This document shows, piece after piece, positions 1 to 6,242 of a stretch of 6,289 nucleotides of DNA. The notes under the pieces are model-generated. The model was not told where the DNA came from. It made no database searches and saw nothing but the letters and a program-made list of their open reading frames with translations. Numbering within the stretch: the stretch's first letter is position 1; each line of letters opens with the position of its first letter. The DNA lies in NCBI GenBank assembly GCA_003641555.1, contig QNAT01000078.1:1-6289 (forward strand). Direction: 5' to 3'. The position numbers were made by a program, and so were the translations under genes. The stretch comes from Thermotoga sp. Its GTDB lineage: Bacteria; Thermotogota; Thermotogae; B3-G13.

Positions 1-1006
1 AGCCATACATTAACATTGCACCAAGTACTATAGCCGTTACTGTATCGCCTGGTACACCAAAAACCAGTGCTGGTATCCAGGTACCTCCCAGAGCAGCATT
101 ATTCGCACTAGTGGGAGCAACAACTCCATCAACAGTTCCGGTACCAAATTTTTCAGGATGTTTAGATGTTTTCTTTTCGATCCCATATGCTACCCAGGCT
201 GCTATATCAGCTCCGGCTCCTGGAAGTGCACCCACGAAGGTTCCGATTAAAGATGATTTTAAAACTATCCATTTCCGTTTCCAAACGATAGGAAGAATTT
301 TGAATAGTGATATCCGAGTCTTTTCAGATATACTCGCTGTTTTCATATGCTCTTTACTTTTTACACTTTTTAGAATTTCTGAGATGCCAAATAAACCAAT
401 CATCGCAGGAATAAAACCAATGCCACCCATGAGCTCAACATTACCAAAAGCGAATCTTGGATAACCTGTGGTTATGTCAATCCCAATAGTGGAAATCAGC
501 AATCCGAGAGTTGCAGATATTAAACCTCCAAAAATATTCCCTCTACTTAGTACAGCACTCATACTGAGGCCGAATAAACCAAGCCAAAAGTACTCGAAGT
601 TTGTAAATTGTAAAGCAAATTTTGCAAGTAGAGGTGCTACCATTATGAGTAATAGAACACCAATTATTCCACCAATACTTGAACAAATTAAATCGAGTGT
701 CAAAGCTAACGAACTTTTCCCTTTTTTTGTCATTTCGTAACCATCAAGAACAGCTGCTCCAGAAGCAGGGGTCCCTGGGATCCTGAGATAAGTTGCAGGT
801 ATGTCACCTGAAAATATAGCAGTGAAAGTAACTCCAAGTACCATTGCTAGACCCGCTAGTGGAGACATGTAGTACGTAATAGGAATTATCAATGCTACTG
901 CCATGGTTGCGGTTAACCCTGGAATTCCACCTACAAATATCCCAAATCCCATTGCTAAAAGCCAGGGAATTAAAATATTTGGTTCAAAAATCTTGAGTAC
1001 TGACAT
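1..1006 (-). CDS. tctA: TctA-family large membrane subunit of a tripartite tricarboxylate transporter (partial, C-terminus missing)
   Basis: Reading from ATG at 1006 on the minus strand, the frame stays open to the left edge and gives 335 residues. The family is usually about 500, so roughly the last third is outside. The product is a polytopic inner-membrane protein that forms the transport channel with TctB and receives substrate from TctC. Family signatures seen are GGIPG at residues 26-30, RIPGTPAS at 75-82, GALPGAGADIAAW at 259-271, VAPTSANNA at 296-304 and GVPGD at 317-321; the two G-x-PG blocks reflect the family's internal repeat. Long hydrophobic stretches occur at about 12-55, 105-135, 140-180 and 195-212, and a basic, hydrophilic segment at about 214-250. 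A GGAAGGG ribosome site (1014-1020) sits 7 bases before the ATG and shares its first base with the last base of the tctB stop codon. The gap to tctB is 13 bases, suggesting translational coupling. Solute specificity cannot be inferred from this subunit. Confidence 0.95.
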   Translation of the reverse strand, partial: MSVLKIFEPNILIPWLLAMGFGIFVGGIPGLTATMAVALIIPITYYMSPLAGLAMVLGVTFTAIFSGDIPATYLRIPGTPASGAAVLDGYEMTKKGKSSLALTLDLICSSIGGIIGVLLLIMVAPLLAKFALQFTNFEYFWLGLFGLSMSAVLSRGNIFGGLISATLGLLISTIGIDITTGYPRFAFGNVELMGGIGFIPAMIGLFGISEILKSVKSKEHMKTASISEKTRISLFKILPIVWKRKWIVLKSSLIGTFVGALPGAGADIAAWVAYGIEKKTSKHPEKFGTGTVDGVVAPTSANNAALGGTWIPALVFGVPGDTVTAIVLGAMLMYG

Positions 1007-1019
1007 TTTGACGCCCTTC

Positions 1020-1499
1020 CTAAAAATTTATTCCAAAAATACCTTCTGGCAGTGAAATTTTGAAAATTTTTTCAAAGATTAATATTATGATGATTACCAG
1101 TATTACCGAAGTTATAATTCCTCGTAGCCAGGTAGCTTTTAACCGTATCGTAAGGAGTAAAGATAACAAAAAGGTTCCAACAATGAAGCCTATCCACTTT
1201 ATAATGGGGACATAAAGGATCAGACTGAGAATGACAATGAAAATGTTTTGGTTCCCCCAGTCCTTGCAATATTCTACGAAAGATCTTCTATATTTTTTAA
1301 CTCCCTTAGTTCGTAGAGAAATAAGAATTTCGTAGATACCCCCGATCATTAAGATTATACTAAGAATGGTAGGGAAAAAGCCAGGTCCCGGAAGCTTTTT
1401 CCCCCCGACTACAAAACCTGGAAAAGTCGATGATACAGCAACTACCAAAATACCAATACCTATTAATGTGATCCCAAACCAGAAAGTTTTCTTTCCCAT
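1020..1499 (-). CDS. tctB: TctB-family small membrane subunit of the tripartite tricarboxylate transporter
   Basis: This 159-residue hydrophobic protein has the typical length and layout of TctB. Likely membrane segments are at about 5-26, 41-62, 84-118 (probably two closely spaced helices) and 127-145. The PGPGFFP motif at residues 37-43 between the first two helices and the LPEG near the C-terminus (150-153) are family hallmarks. A basic cytoplasmic loop (about 62-73, rich in Arg and Lys) separates the two halves. TctB is thought to assist TctA in the membrane. The ATG at 1499 is the best start because no ATG, GTG or TTG lies in frame between it and the tctC stop. No normally spaced Shine-Dalgarno sequence precedes it: the nearest, GGGGGTAGGA, ends about 15 bases upstream and lies inside the strong hairpin at 1511-1544. 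Expression may therefore depend on coupling to tctC. It lies between tctC (49 bases) and tctA (13 bases). Confidence 0.92.
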   Translation of the reverse strand: MGKKTFWFGITLIGIGILVVAVSSTFPGFVVGGKKLPGPGFFPTILSIILMIGGIYEILISLRTKGVKKYRRSFVEYCKDWGNQNIFIVILSLILYVPIIKWIGFIVGTFLLSLLLTIRLKATWLRGIITSVILVIIIILIFEKIFKISLPEGIFGINF

Positions 1500-1510
1500 A
1501 AGAAATTTGA

Positions 1511-1544
1511 GATTTCCTACCCCCTTTTTAGGGGGTAGGAAATC
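1511..1544 (-). promoter_or_regulatory. Perfect 15-bp intercistronic hairpin between tctC and tctB
   Basis: GATTTCCTACCCCC (1511-1524) is the exact reverse complement of 1531-1544. One further T-A pair (1525/1530) leaves a four-base loop, which reads AAAA in the transcript. The G/C block makes the stem strong. In the transcribed direction the stem is followed by TCAAATTTCTT rather than a run of U, so it is not a classical intrinsic terminator. It begins right after the tctC stops and its 3' arm holds the only SD-like sequence upstream of tctB. Known intercistronic stem-loops after binding-protein genes (for example malE-malF) protect upstream mRNA and keep binding protein in excess over membrane subunits. 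That role, attenuation, or SD occlusion are all possible here. Confidence 0.75.
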
Positions 1545-1548
1545 ATTA

Positions 1549-2511
1549 TTATTTTACATATCCTCCAATTTTTAGGATTTTTTCCCATGTATCATTCTGC
1601 TCTTTCGCGAAATTGTAAAACTCCTCAGGGCCTCTAATTTGAATGCCGAAACCATTTTTGTTCATAAAATCTTTAAATGCTTTTGAACTAGCTATTTTCA
1701 AGCATCCTTTATAAAGGGTGTTTATGACTTCTTTTGGGGTTCCTTTTGGTGCTACAATGCCTCTCCATGTTCCGGCTGACCAATCGATTCCCAATTCTTT
1801 AAGAGTTGGTACATTAGGGAATCGTGGATCTCTTTTATCTGCCATTATTGCAAGTGCCTTAAACTGCCCTGATTCCACTTGAGAAGCAGATTCTGGAAGG
1901 CTGCAAGTTATTACATCAACATGTCCACCAAGTAACTCCACAATAGAAGGAGCTGCCCCTTTTGTAGGCACCCATATAACATAATCTGGAGGAATTCCAA
2001 CAGCATGAAACATCCCTATTCTTGCAAGGTCCCAAATTGTTCCTGCGCCTGAACCAGAAAATTTGTATTTTCTCGGGTGCAAAGCAATATCTACTAACAT
2101 TTCAGTTATAGAATGCCATGGAGCATCAGATCTGACTATTACTGCAGATGGATCCTGATTCAATTGAATTATGTAATCAAAATCTTTGTACCCAACACGT
2201 GTCAACCCCATCCAGTGCATGGTTGAGATTTCGAGAGTCCCAAGTGTAAGAGTATATCCATCCGGTCTGGCATAAGCTCCTGCTGCATGTCCCACAGCTC
2301 CCCCGCCACCTGTTCGATTTACAACAACGAAAGGCTTACCAAACTCATGCTGCAGTTGTTCAGCCAAAAAACGTGCTAGTCTGTCTGTTCCTCCTCCAGC
2401 ACCCCAAGGGCAGATCACAGTCACAGCTTTGCTTGGATATGCGGCAAACAAAACTAACGATCCTAAGAGAAATACACCAAGCAAACCAAGAACCAGTAGT
2501 CTTTTCATCAT
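1549..2511 (-). CDS. tctC: TctC/Bug-family extracytoplasmic solute-binding protein
   Basis: The 320-residue product begins with a Sec-type signal peptide: MMKR, a hydrophobic core at about 5-22, and probable cleavage near FA-AYPSK (23-28). No lipobox cysteine is present, so a freely secreted or periplasmic protein is expected. Mature sequence shows the TctC/Bug pattern: YPSKAVTVICPWGAGGGTD at 25-43, VVVNRTGGGGAVG at 62-74, ARPDGYTL at 81-88, SGSGAGT at 152-158, ELLGGHVDV at 192-200 and RGIVAPKGTPKEV at 250-262. It captures the solute and delivers it to TctA/TctB; in this family ligands are usually carboxylates, but the exact ligand is not readable. The frame extends to a TTG at 2514, only two bases from the ribosome site. 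ATG at 2511 (5 bases after GGAGG) or 2508 (8 bases) is far more likely. Translation ends in three consecutive in-frame stops, TAA TAA TGA (1551-1543). It follows kinase 2 by 19 bases. Confidence 0.95.
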   Translation of the reverse strand: MMKRLLVLGLLGVFLLGSLVLFAAYPSKAVTVICPWGAGGGTDRLARFLAEQLQHEFGKPFVVVNRTGGGGAVGHAAGAYARPDGYTLTLGTLEISTMHWMGLTRVGYKDFDYIIQLNQDPSAVIVRSDAPWHSITEMLVDIALHPRKYKFSGSGAGTIWDLARIGMFHAVGIPPDYVIWVPTKGAAPSIVELLGGHVDVITCSLPESASQVESGQFKALAIMADKRDPRFPNVPTLKELGIDWSAGTWRGIVAPKGTPKEVINTLYKGCLKIASSKAFKDFMNKNGFGIQIRGPEEFYNFAKEQNDTWEKILKIGGYVK

Positions 2512-2516
2512 CAATA

Positions 2517-2523
2517 CCTCCTT
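2517..2523 (-). promoter_or_regulatory. Strong ribosome binding site of tctC (AAGGAGG)
   Basis: The transcript reads AAGGAGG, a full match to the 16S anti-Shine-Dalgarno core. It is 5 bases before ATG 2511 and 8 bases before ATG 2508, but only 2 before the TTG at 2514, so it argues against the TTG start. It is among the strongest sites in the operon, consistent with a need for abundant binding protein. Confidence 0.85.
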
Positions 2524-2551
2524 AAAAAATTTAGGTGTGTTTTTTCACACC
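2521..2551 (-). terminator. Weak terminator-like hairpin overlapping the end of kinase 2
   Basis: In the transcript, GGTGTG (2551-2546), a six-A loop and CACACC (2539-2534) form a 6-bp stem. It is followed by TAAA and six U residues (2529-2524). The stem encodes the last codons of kinase 2 and the first U-side bases are its stop codon. The stem is short and four bases separate it from the U run, so at most partial termination or pausing is expected. Ribosomes finishing kinase 2 would disrupt it. Its position separates the enzyme genes from the transporter genes. Confidence 0.3.
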
Positions 2552-3472
2552 CATAAACTTTTTAACTTCTTTACGAGTAGGTTGACTACTCGTTGAACCA
2601 ACAGATTTACACACCAGGGAAGCAACAGCATTAGCAAAATAGGCCATATGTTTGAGATTCATATGTTCCAGAATTCCGACGATCATCGCAGCAGTAAATG
2701 CGTCTCCTGCTCCAACAGTATCAACAACAGGCACATCAAAAGCTTTAAGATATTCTGTTCCTTCAAGTGAACTAACTACACAACCTTCATTACCCAGTTT
2801 GACTGCCACGATCTTTGGACCTTTCCTTATGAGTTTTTTCGCTATTTCTTTGGGATTCCCTCTTAATCCAAGCTCTCTTGCTTCATCTAAACTCAAAGTT
2901 ACTAAGTATGCGAAGTGCTTTATTGTGAACCATGCCACACTCTTGAACAATTCTTGACTCCACAATGCACTTCGATAATTAACGTCATAGGAAATTGTGA
3001 TTCCCATTTGTTTACATTTCCTCATGAAATAAAATGAGGATTCTAAACCATGCCTACTTATAGCCTGAGAAATACCACTTAGGTGGAAGATCTCTATGTT
3101 TTTTAATGAAACTGTCTCGGCATCCTTTACAGAGAAGTTTGCTGCTGCTGAATCCCTACGTATATAAACAAAGTGGTGTTTTTTATCAGAATCAAAGAGC
3201 GTAAAATATACACCTGTTTGATGAGAATCATCTATGAAAACATAAGAGGTATCTACACTTGCTTCCTTCCAGGTTTTCCAAATCTGTTTTCCGAAAATGT
3301 CATCCCCAAGTTTAGTTATATACATAGTAGGGTGACCAAGCTTTGCAACACCCAACGCAACATTCGATGTATCTCCACCTATAACCATTGTAAATGATGG
3401 AAGTTCTTCTATAATATCTTGTTTTGCATAGAATCCTACTAAAGGTTCTCCAAAGCATGCTACTTCACTCAT
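2531..3472 (-). CDS. kdgK: PfkB-family sugar kinase, 2-keto-3-deoxygluconate kinase type (kinase 2)
   Basis: This 313-residue ribokinase-fold protein very probably phosphorylates KDG to KDPG using ATP in the cytoplasm. PfkB signatures are present: IGGDTSNVA at 31-39 and the canonical DTVGAGDAF at 251-259, with D257 as catalytic base and GAG as anion hole. Residues at the positions that bind KDG in structurally known KDG kinases are all present: G33, Y89, Y103 and R105 (YIRR), R167 (SYDVNYR) and D257. The adenine-side SLDEA segment at 194-198 fits the family's usual S/N-x-x-E motif. The frame extends upstream to 3541, overlapping kinase 1, but ATG at 3472 is chosen. There the AAGGTGATC ribosome site is properly spaced and homology begins with the N-terminal strand (VACFGEPL). 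Only 5 bases separate it from the kinase 1 stop, so the two are probably translationally coupled. A related sugar-acid kinase (for example of 2-keto-3-deoxygalactonate) cannot be excluded. Confidence 0.9.
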   Translation of the reverse strand: MSEVACFGEPLVGFYAKQDIIEELPSFTMVIGGDTSNVALGVAKLGHPTMYITKLGDDIFGKQIWKTWKEASVDTSYVFIDDSHQTGVYFTLFDSDKKHHFVYIRRDSAAANFSVKDAETVSLKNIEIFHLSGISQAISRHGLESSFYFMRKCKQMGITISYDVNYRSALWSQELFKSVAWFTIKHFAYLVTLSLDEARELGLRGNPKEIAKKLIRKGPKIVAVKLGNEGCVVSSLEGTEYLKAFDVPVVDTVGAGDAFTAAMIVGILEHMNLKHMAYFANAVASLVCKSVGSTSSQPTRKEVKKFMGVKKHT

Positions 3473-3475
3473 GTC

Positions 3476-3484
3476 GATCACCTT
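3476..3484 (-). promoter_or_regulatory. Ribosome binding site of kinase 2 overlapping the kinase 1 stop codon
   Basis: The transcript reads AAGGTGATC followed by GAC and the ATG at 3472. AGGTGATC is complementary to the 3' end of 16S rRNA just 5' of the CCUCC core, and its GG lies 8 bases before the ATG. The TGA inside it (3480-3478) is the stop codon of kinase 1. This supports starting kinase 2 at 3472 rather than at 3541. Confidence 0.75.
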
Positions 3485-4449
3485 AAGAGTTTCTTCTCCC
3501 CAAATTCCTGAAATGACAAAAAAGTTTCGAGTTCTTTCCACCCAGGAAGTGGCTCAATATCTCCAATGGCTCCAACTACAATTGCACCTGCCGCATTACC
3601 AAAACGCAACGCTTCTTGTATGTTCTTACCTAAAATTATCGATGCGAGAAATGCTGCATCGAAAGCATCACCCGCTCCGAGTTCATCCGCAACTTCAACA
3701 GTATAGCCTTTAGAGTGTATTAACTCTCCCTTTACGTAAGCACTAACACCACTTTTACCCATTTTTACGATTATCAATTCATTATTAGAGGCAATTCTTG
3801 CAAGATTGCTTAACTGGTTGCTTAGATCCAGGCCTGGAAAAATATAGTCCAGATCACCTTTTCCTGTAATTAAATAATCAGCGCTTTTGATGAAATCTTC
3901 CAAACATGCTAAAGCTCTACTAGTATTCATTAACAATTTTTTTCGAACGTTCGTATCGAAAGAAATCTTAGCTCCATTTTCTCTAGCAAGCTTAATTGCC
4001 TTCAGTGTTACTGCTTTGCAGCTCTCTGATAGAGCTGGGGTTATTCCACTGACATGAAATAGATCAATATCTTTAAAACAATCTTCTTCAATATCATCTG
4101 GTGTCAGCATTGAAAATGAAGAGCCTTTTCGATAATAGAAGACATCAGTTTTGGCAGGCACTGGAAACCCACGCTGAACGAAATAAACAGCTGTAGGATA
4201 ACTTTCCTTCACCTTCACATACTTCGTATCGATACCTTCCGATCTTAGCGTAGAGATAACCGTTTTGCCAAATTCATCGTTTCCCACCGCAGTTAGAAAC
4301 CCGGATGAGAAGCCAAGTCTACTCATGCCTATGATCACATTGGCTTCACTGCCAGCAACATGTCGTTCAAAAATATTTGCATGTCTCAATGGACCTTTAT
4401 TCAGTGGATTGAGTTGGATCATTATTTCTCCAAGACCTAAAACTTTCAT
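3478..4449 (-). CDS. PfkB-family sugar kinase, KDG-kinase-like but divergent (kinase 1)
   Basis: This 323-residue cytoplasmic kinase has the PfkB fold signatures VAGSEANVI at 31-39 and GAGD at 258-261 (D261 catalytic base). KDG-contacting positions match the KDG-kinase pattern: G33, Y89, Y105 and R107 (FYYRKGS), R169 (FDTNVRK) and D261. The substrate is therefore probably KDG or a close 2-keto-3-deoxy sugar acid. Two motifs differ from the family norm. The usual DTxGAGD reads DELGAGD (255-261), changing residues next to the anion hole and monovalent-cation site. The usual N/S-x-x-E segment reads TGKGD (195-199), a region that normally helps organise Mg-phosphate. It may have altered kinetics or specificity rather than be dead, since the catalytic Asp is intact. 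GGAGGG (4460-4455) sits 5 bases before the ATG; the lyase gene ends 15 bases upstream and kinase 2 starts 5 bases downstream. The C-terminal tail (about 312-323) is charged. Confidence 0.88.
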   Translation of the reverse strand: MKVLGLGEIMIQLNPLNKGPLRHANIFERHVAGSEANVIIGMSRLGFSSGFLTAVGNDEFGKTVISTLRSEGIDTKYVKVKESYPTAVYFVQRGFPVPAKTDVFYYRKGSSFSMLTPDDIEEDCFKDIDLFHVSGITPALSESCKAVTLKAIKLARENGAKISFDTNVRKKLLMNTSRALACLEDFIKSADYLITGKGDLDYIFPGLDLSNQLSNLARIASNNELIIVKMGKSGVSAYVKGELIHSKGYTVEVADELGAGDAFDAAFLASIILGKNIQEALRFGNAAGAIVVGAIGDIEPLPGWKELETFLSFQEFGEKKLLR

Positions 4450-4464
4450 AAAATCCCTCCAGAA

Positions 4465-5373
4465 TCAAGAAAATATCCCAAGTTTTTTTATTGCATCTTT
4501 CATCTTATCCTTTACTTGGGGTTCAACCTTCGAATAAGGATGGCGCGGATATCCTACATCAATACCCCTGAATTCCAACAATGTATGAATAGCTGGAATA
4601 CTTTGTGCCATATGTTGGACTTCACGTGCATAGTTTACCTGCTCTTGAAGTTCAAATGCTTGTTTGTATTCCCTATTTTCAATGGCTTCATAGAGATGCA
4701 CAACAAGTTCTGGAAAAGCATTGGCTAATCCTGAGATGCTAGCAACTGCCCCCAATGGTATGGTAGGGACGATAAACATCTCGGTCCCAATGATATATTT
4801 AAATTGATGAAGATTCAGCCGATATTTACATTTATAGAAATTCGAAAGGTCAAAAGAACTATCTTTTACACCTGCCAATCCTTCATTATGTAACTGTTCC
4901 AGTAAATCTATACTAATGGAAATTCCTACTGTCTTGGGATTATTGTAAAGAAAAACTGGAATATCAACGGTATCAATAAGCTTGGCAAAAAATCGTTTTA
5001 GATCTTCATCATAGTACGAAGTTGCATAATAGAATGGAGGCACAGATGCTACTGCTGCAGCCCCTGCTTGTTCGGCATGTTGGGCTAACTCGAATACATC
5101 ATTCGGATTTGAAGATCCCACGTGAGCTATTACTGGAATCGAATCACCCACTACTCTCATAACTGTTTCCAAAACCTGTTTCCGTTCACTCACGTTCATT
5201 AAGGGACCGGAACCATAAGTCCCACAAACGAACATTCCCATAACTTTTTGCTTAAGAAAATTCAGAAAATCCTCCATCCGTTTTGGGTCAAACTTACCAT
5301 GACTGTCAAAAGGAGTTATAACAGGTGGAATAATACCTTTAACTTTTTCTCCTGATAGTTTCAAATTATCCAT
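4465..5373 (-). CDS. DHDPS/NAL-superfamily pyruvate-dependent aldolase, probably a 2-keto-3-deoxy sugar acid aldolase
   Basis: This 302-residue protein is a class I aldolase TIM barrel of the dihydrodipicolinate synthase/N-acetylneuraminate lyase superfamily. Core residues are visible: K170 in GVKDSS is the Schiff-base lysine and Y143 in LYNNP the catalytic tyrosine. VPPFYY (111-116) supplies the partner tyrosine region, and GIIPPVITPFD (13-23) is the first barrel strand. The pyruvate-binding GTTGE motif reads GTYGSGPL (51-58): the first Thr (T52) is kept but the second is Tyr (Y53) and the Glu is absent. The following GPL resembles the GTTGLGP pattern of archaeal KDG/KDPG aldolases more than lysine-pathway DapA. 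Together with two KDG-type kinases and an importer, this points to cleavage of KDG, KDPG or a related acid to pyruvate plus (phospho)glyceraldehyde, not lysine synthesis. An AAGGAGG site (5387-5381) lies 7 bases before ATG 5373. The regulator ends 20 bases upstream and kinase 1 begins 15 bases downstream. The exact substrate is inferred. Confidence 0.88.
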   Translation of the reverse strand: MDNLKLSGEKVKGIIPPVITPFDSHGKFDPKRMEDFLNFLKQKVMGMFVCGTYGSGPLMNVSERKQVLETVMRVVGDSIPVIAHVGSSNPNDVFELAQHAEQAGAAAVASVPPFYYATSYYDEDLKRFFAKLIDTVDIPVFLYNNPKTVGISISIDLLEQLHNEGLAGVKDSSFDLSNFYKCKYRLNLHQFKYIIGTEMFIVPTIPLGAVASISGLANAFPELVVHLYEAIENREYKQAFELQEQVNYAREVQHMAQSIPAIHTLLEFRGIDVGYPRHPYSKVEPQVKDKMKDAIKKLGIFS

Positions 5374-5393
5374 AATTTCCCCTCCTTATTAAT

Positions 5394-6242
5394 TCAGTAT
5401 TTAAGATACGATAATGACTGACGTGATATTCTCAATTTATCCAACCCCTGAGAACCTTTTCTTACAGCAAGACTCGTATAAAGAATATCAACAACAGCAA
5501 GTTGTACAATTCTTGATACCATGGCATCGGTTCGATAATTCATTTCTTTAGACACGGTAGTAATGCAAATATCTGCAATTTTACCCAAAGAAGAATCAGG
5601 GAAACCTGTAAGTGCAATTACCTTTGCCACAGGTTTAGCACGTCGTGCTGGTATAACCACATCCTTACTTTCACCAGAATACGATATACCAAAAATTACA
5701 TCTTCTTTATGTGGTTCCGCAAGGATAACGGCATTTATATGAGGGTCCGTTGAAAAATGACAATTTAGCCCTAAACGCGAGAATTTAAAATAAGCATCTA
5801 ATGCTATAGCGGCAGAAGATGCAAAACCAAGAAAGATCAACCTATTAGCTTTTTCTATGAGATCGAGATCTTCTGTTAAAACTTCATAATTCAGGATTTC
5901 GAGATTTTCCTGCAATGTTTTCATGGCACCAAGAAAAATCTTCTGTTTAATGGTTTCAATCCCATCATTTATCTTTACATCTTCCCCATTGTAGATGTGA
6001 TAAAAAGATTTGCCAGCAAGCTCTGTGGCAAGTACTACTTTGAAATCATAAAATCCTGAAAACCCTATAGTTCGATAGAATCTCACAACTGAAGAGTCGC
6101 TCTTTGCTCCACTTTCCATAGAAAGTTGTGTAATTGGCATTCTTACAACTTTAAAAGGATTCTCGAGAATGTATCTTGCTATTTGCTTTTGAACCTTAGG
6201 CATGCCTTCCATTTTTCTCCTAATGTTTTGTAAAACGGGCAC
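5394..6242 (-). CDS. RpiR-family transcriptional regulator (HTH plus SIS domain)
   Basis: As drawn, the 282-residue product has the usual RpiR length. An N-terminal HTH_6 domain spans about 1-75, with QIARYILENP at 20-29 and the recognition region SSVVRFYRTIGFSGF at 50-64. A SIS domain spans about 120-255, with IFLGFASSAA at 136-145, the sugar-phosphate-binding ISYSGESKDVV at 186-196, and KVIALTG at 207-213. It should bind DNA as a dimer and sense a phosphosugar. In the RpiR-family regulator HexR the effector is KDPG, a likely product of the kinases here. Being first in the operon, it probably autoregulates the cluster; no operator is visible inside the window. The start is uncertain. The frame opens with GTG at 6242, which has no good ribosome site, and stays open without a stop to the right edge. 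ATG 6212 has an AGGAG 4 bases upstream, but starting there would remove LQNIRRK, which aligns with the family's N-terminal helix. Confidence 0.92.
   Translation of the reverse strand: MPVLQNIRRKMEGMPKVQKQIARYILENPFKVVRMPITQLSMESGAKSDSSVVRFYRTIGFSGFYDFKVVLATELAGKSFYHIYNGEDVKINDGIETIKQKIFLGAMKTLQENLEILNYEVLTEDLDLIEKANRLIFLGFASSAAIALDAYFKFSRLGLNCHFSTDPHINAVILAEPHKEDVIFGISYSGESKDVVIPARRAKPVAKVIALTGFPDSSLGKIADICITTVSKEMNYRTDAMVSRIVQLAVVDILYTSLAVRKGSQGLDKLRISRQSLSYLKY

Noticed and set aside
111..740. Two plus-strand open frames (111-464 and 468-740)
   Set aside because: They lie antisense to tctA, whose minus-strand frame is uninterrupted and full of family motifs; the plus-strand translations show no recognisable domain.
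1072..1269. Minus-strand open frame of 65 residues inside tctB
   Set aside because: It is an out-of-frame shadow within tctB; its His/Asn-rich translation is not a membrane protein or any known family.
1366..1575. Plus-strand open frame crossing the tctB start and the hairpin
   Set aside because: It is a shadow of tctB and the intercistronic repeat, with low-complexity Pro/Lys/Phe content and no family resemblance.
2652..2957. Plus-strand open frame antisense to kinase 2
   Set aside because: Kinase 2 has complete PfkB motifs across this stretch; the antisense frame has no recognisable features. The same applies to those at 3173-3397, 3471-3713, 4265-4537 and 4516-4728.
3013..3037. Short inverted repeat CCTCAT/ATGAGG within kinase 2
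   Set aside because: Only six paired bases with an eight-base loop inside coding sequence and no U-tract; expected by chance.
3473..3541. N-terminal extension of kinase 2 overlapping kinase 1 by 64 bases
   Set aside because: The extra 23 residues precede the conserved first strand, and a well-placed ribosome site supports ATG 3472.
3944..3953. Perfect 10-bp palindrome CGAACGTTCG as a possible operator
   Set aside because: It lies deep inside kinase 1, encodes part of the conserved FDTNVRK segment, and no second copy was noticed near a likely promoter.
4465..5373. Annotation as lysine-pathway dihydrodipicolinate synthase (dapA)
   Set aside because: The GTTGE motif is altered and the neighbours are sugar-acid kinases and a transporter, with no lysine-biosynthesis gene nearby.
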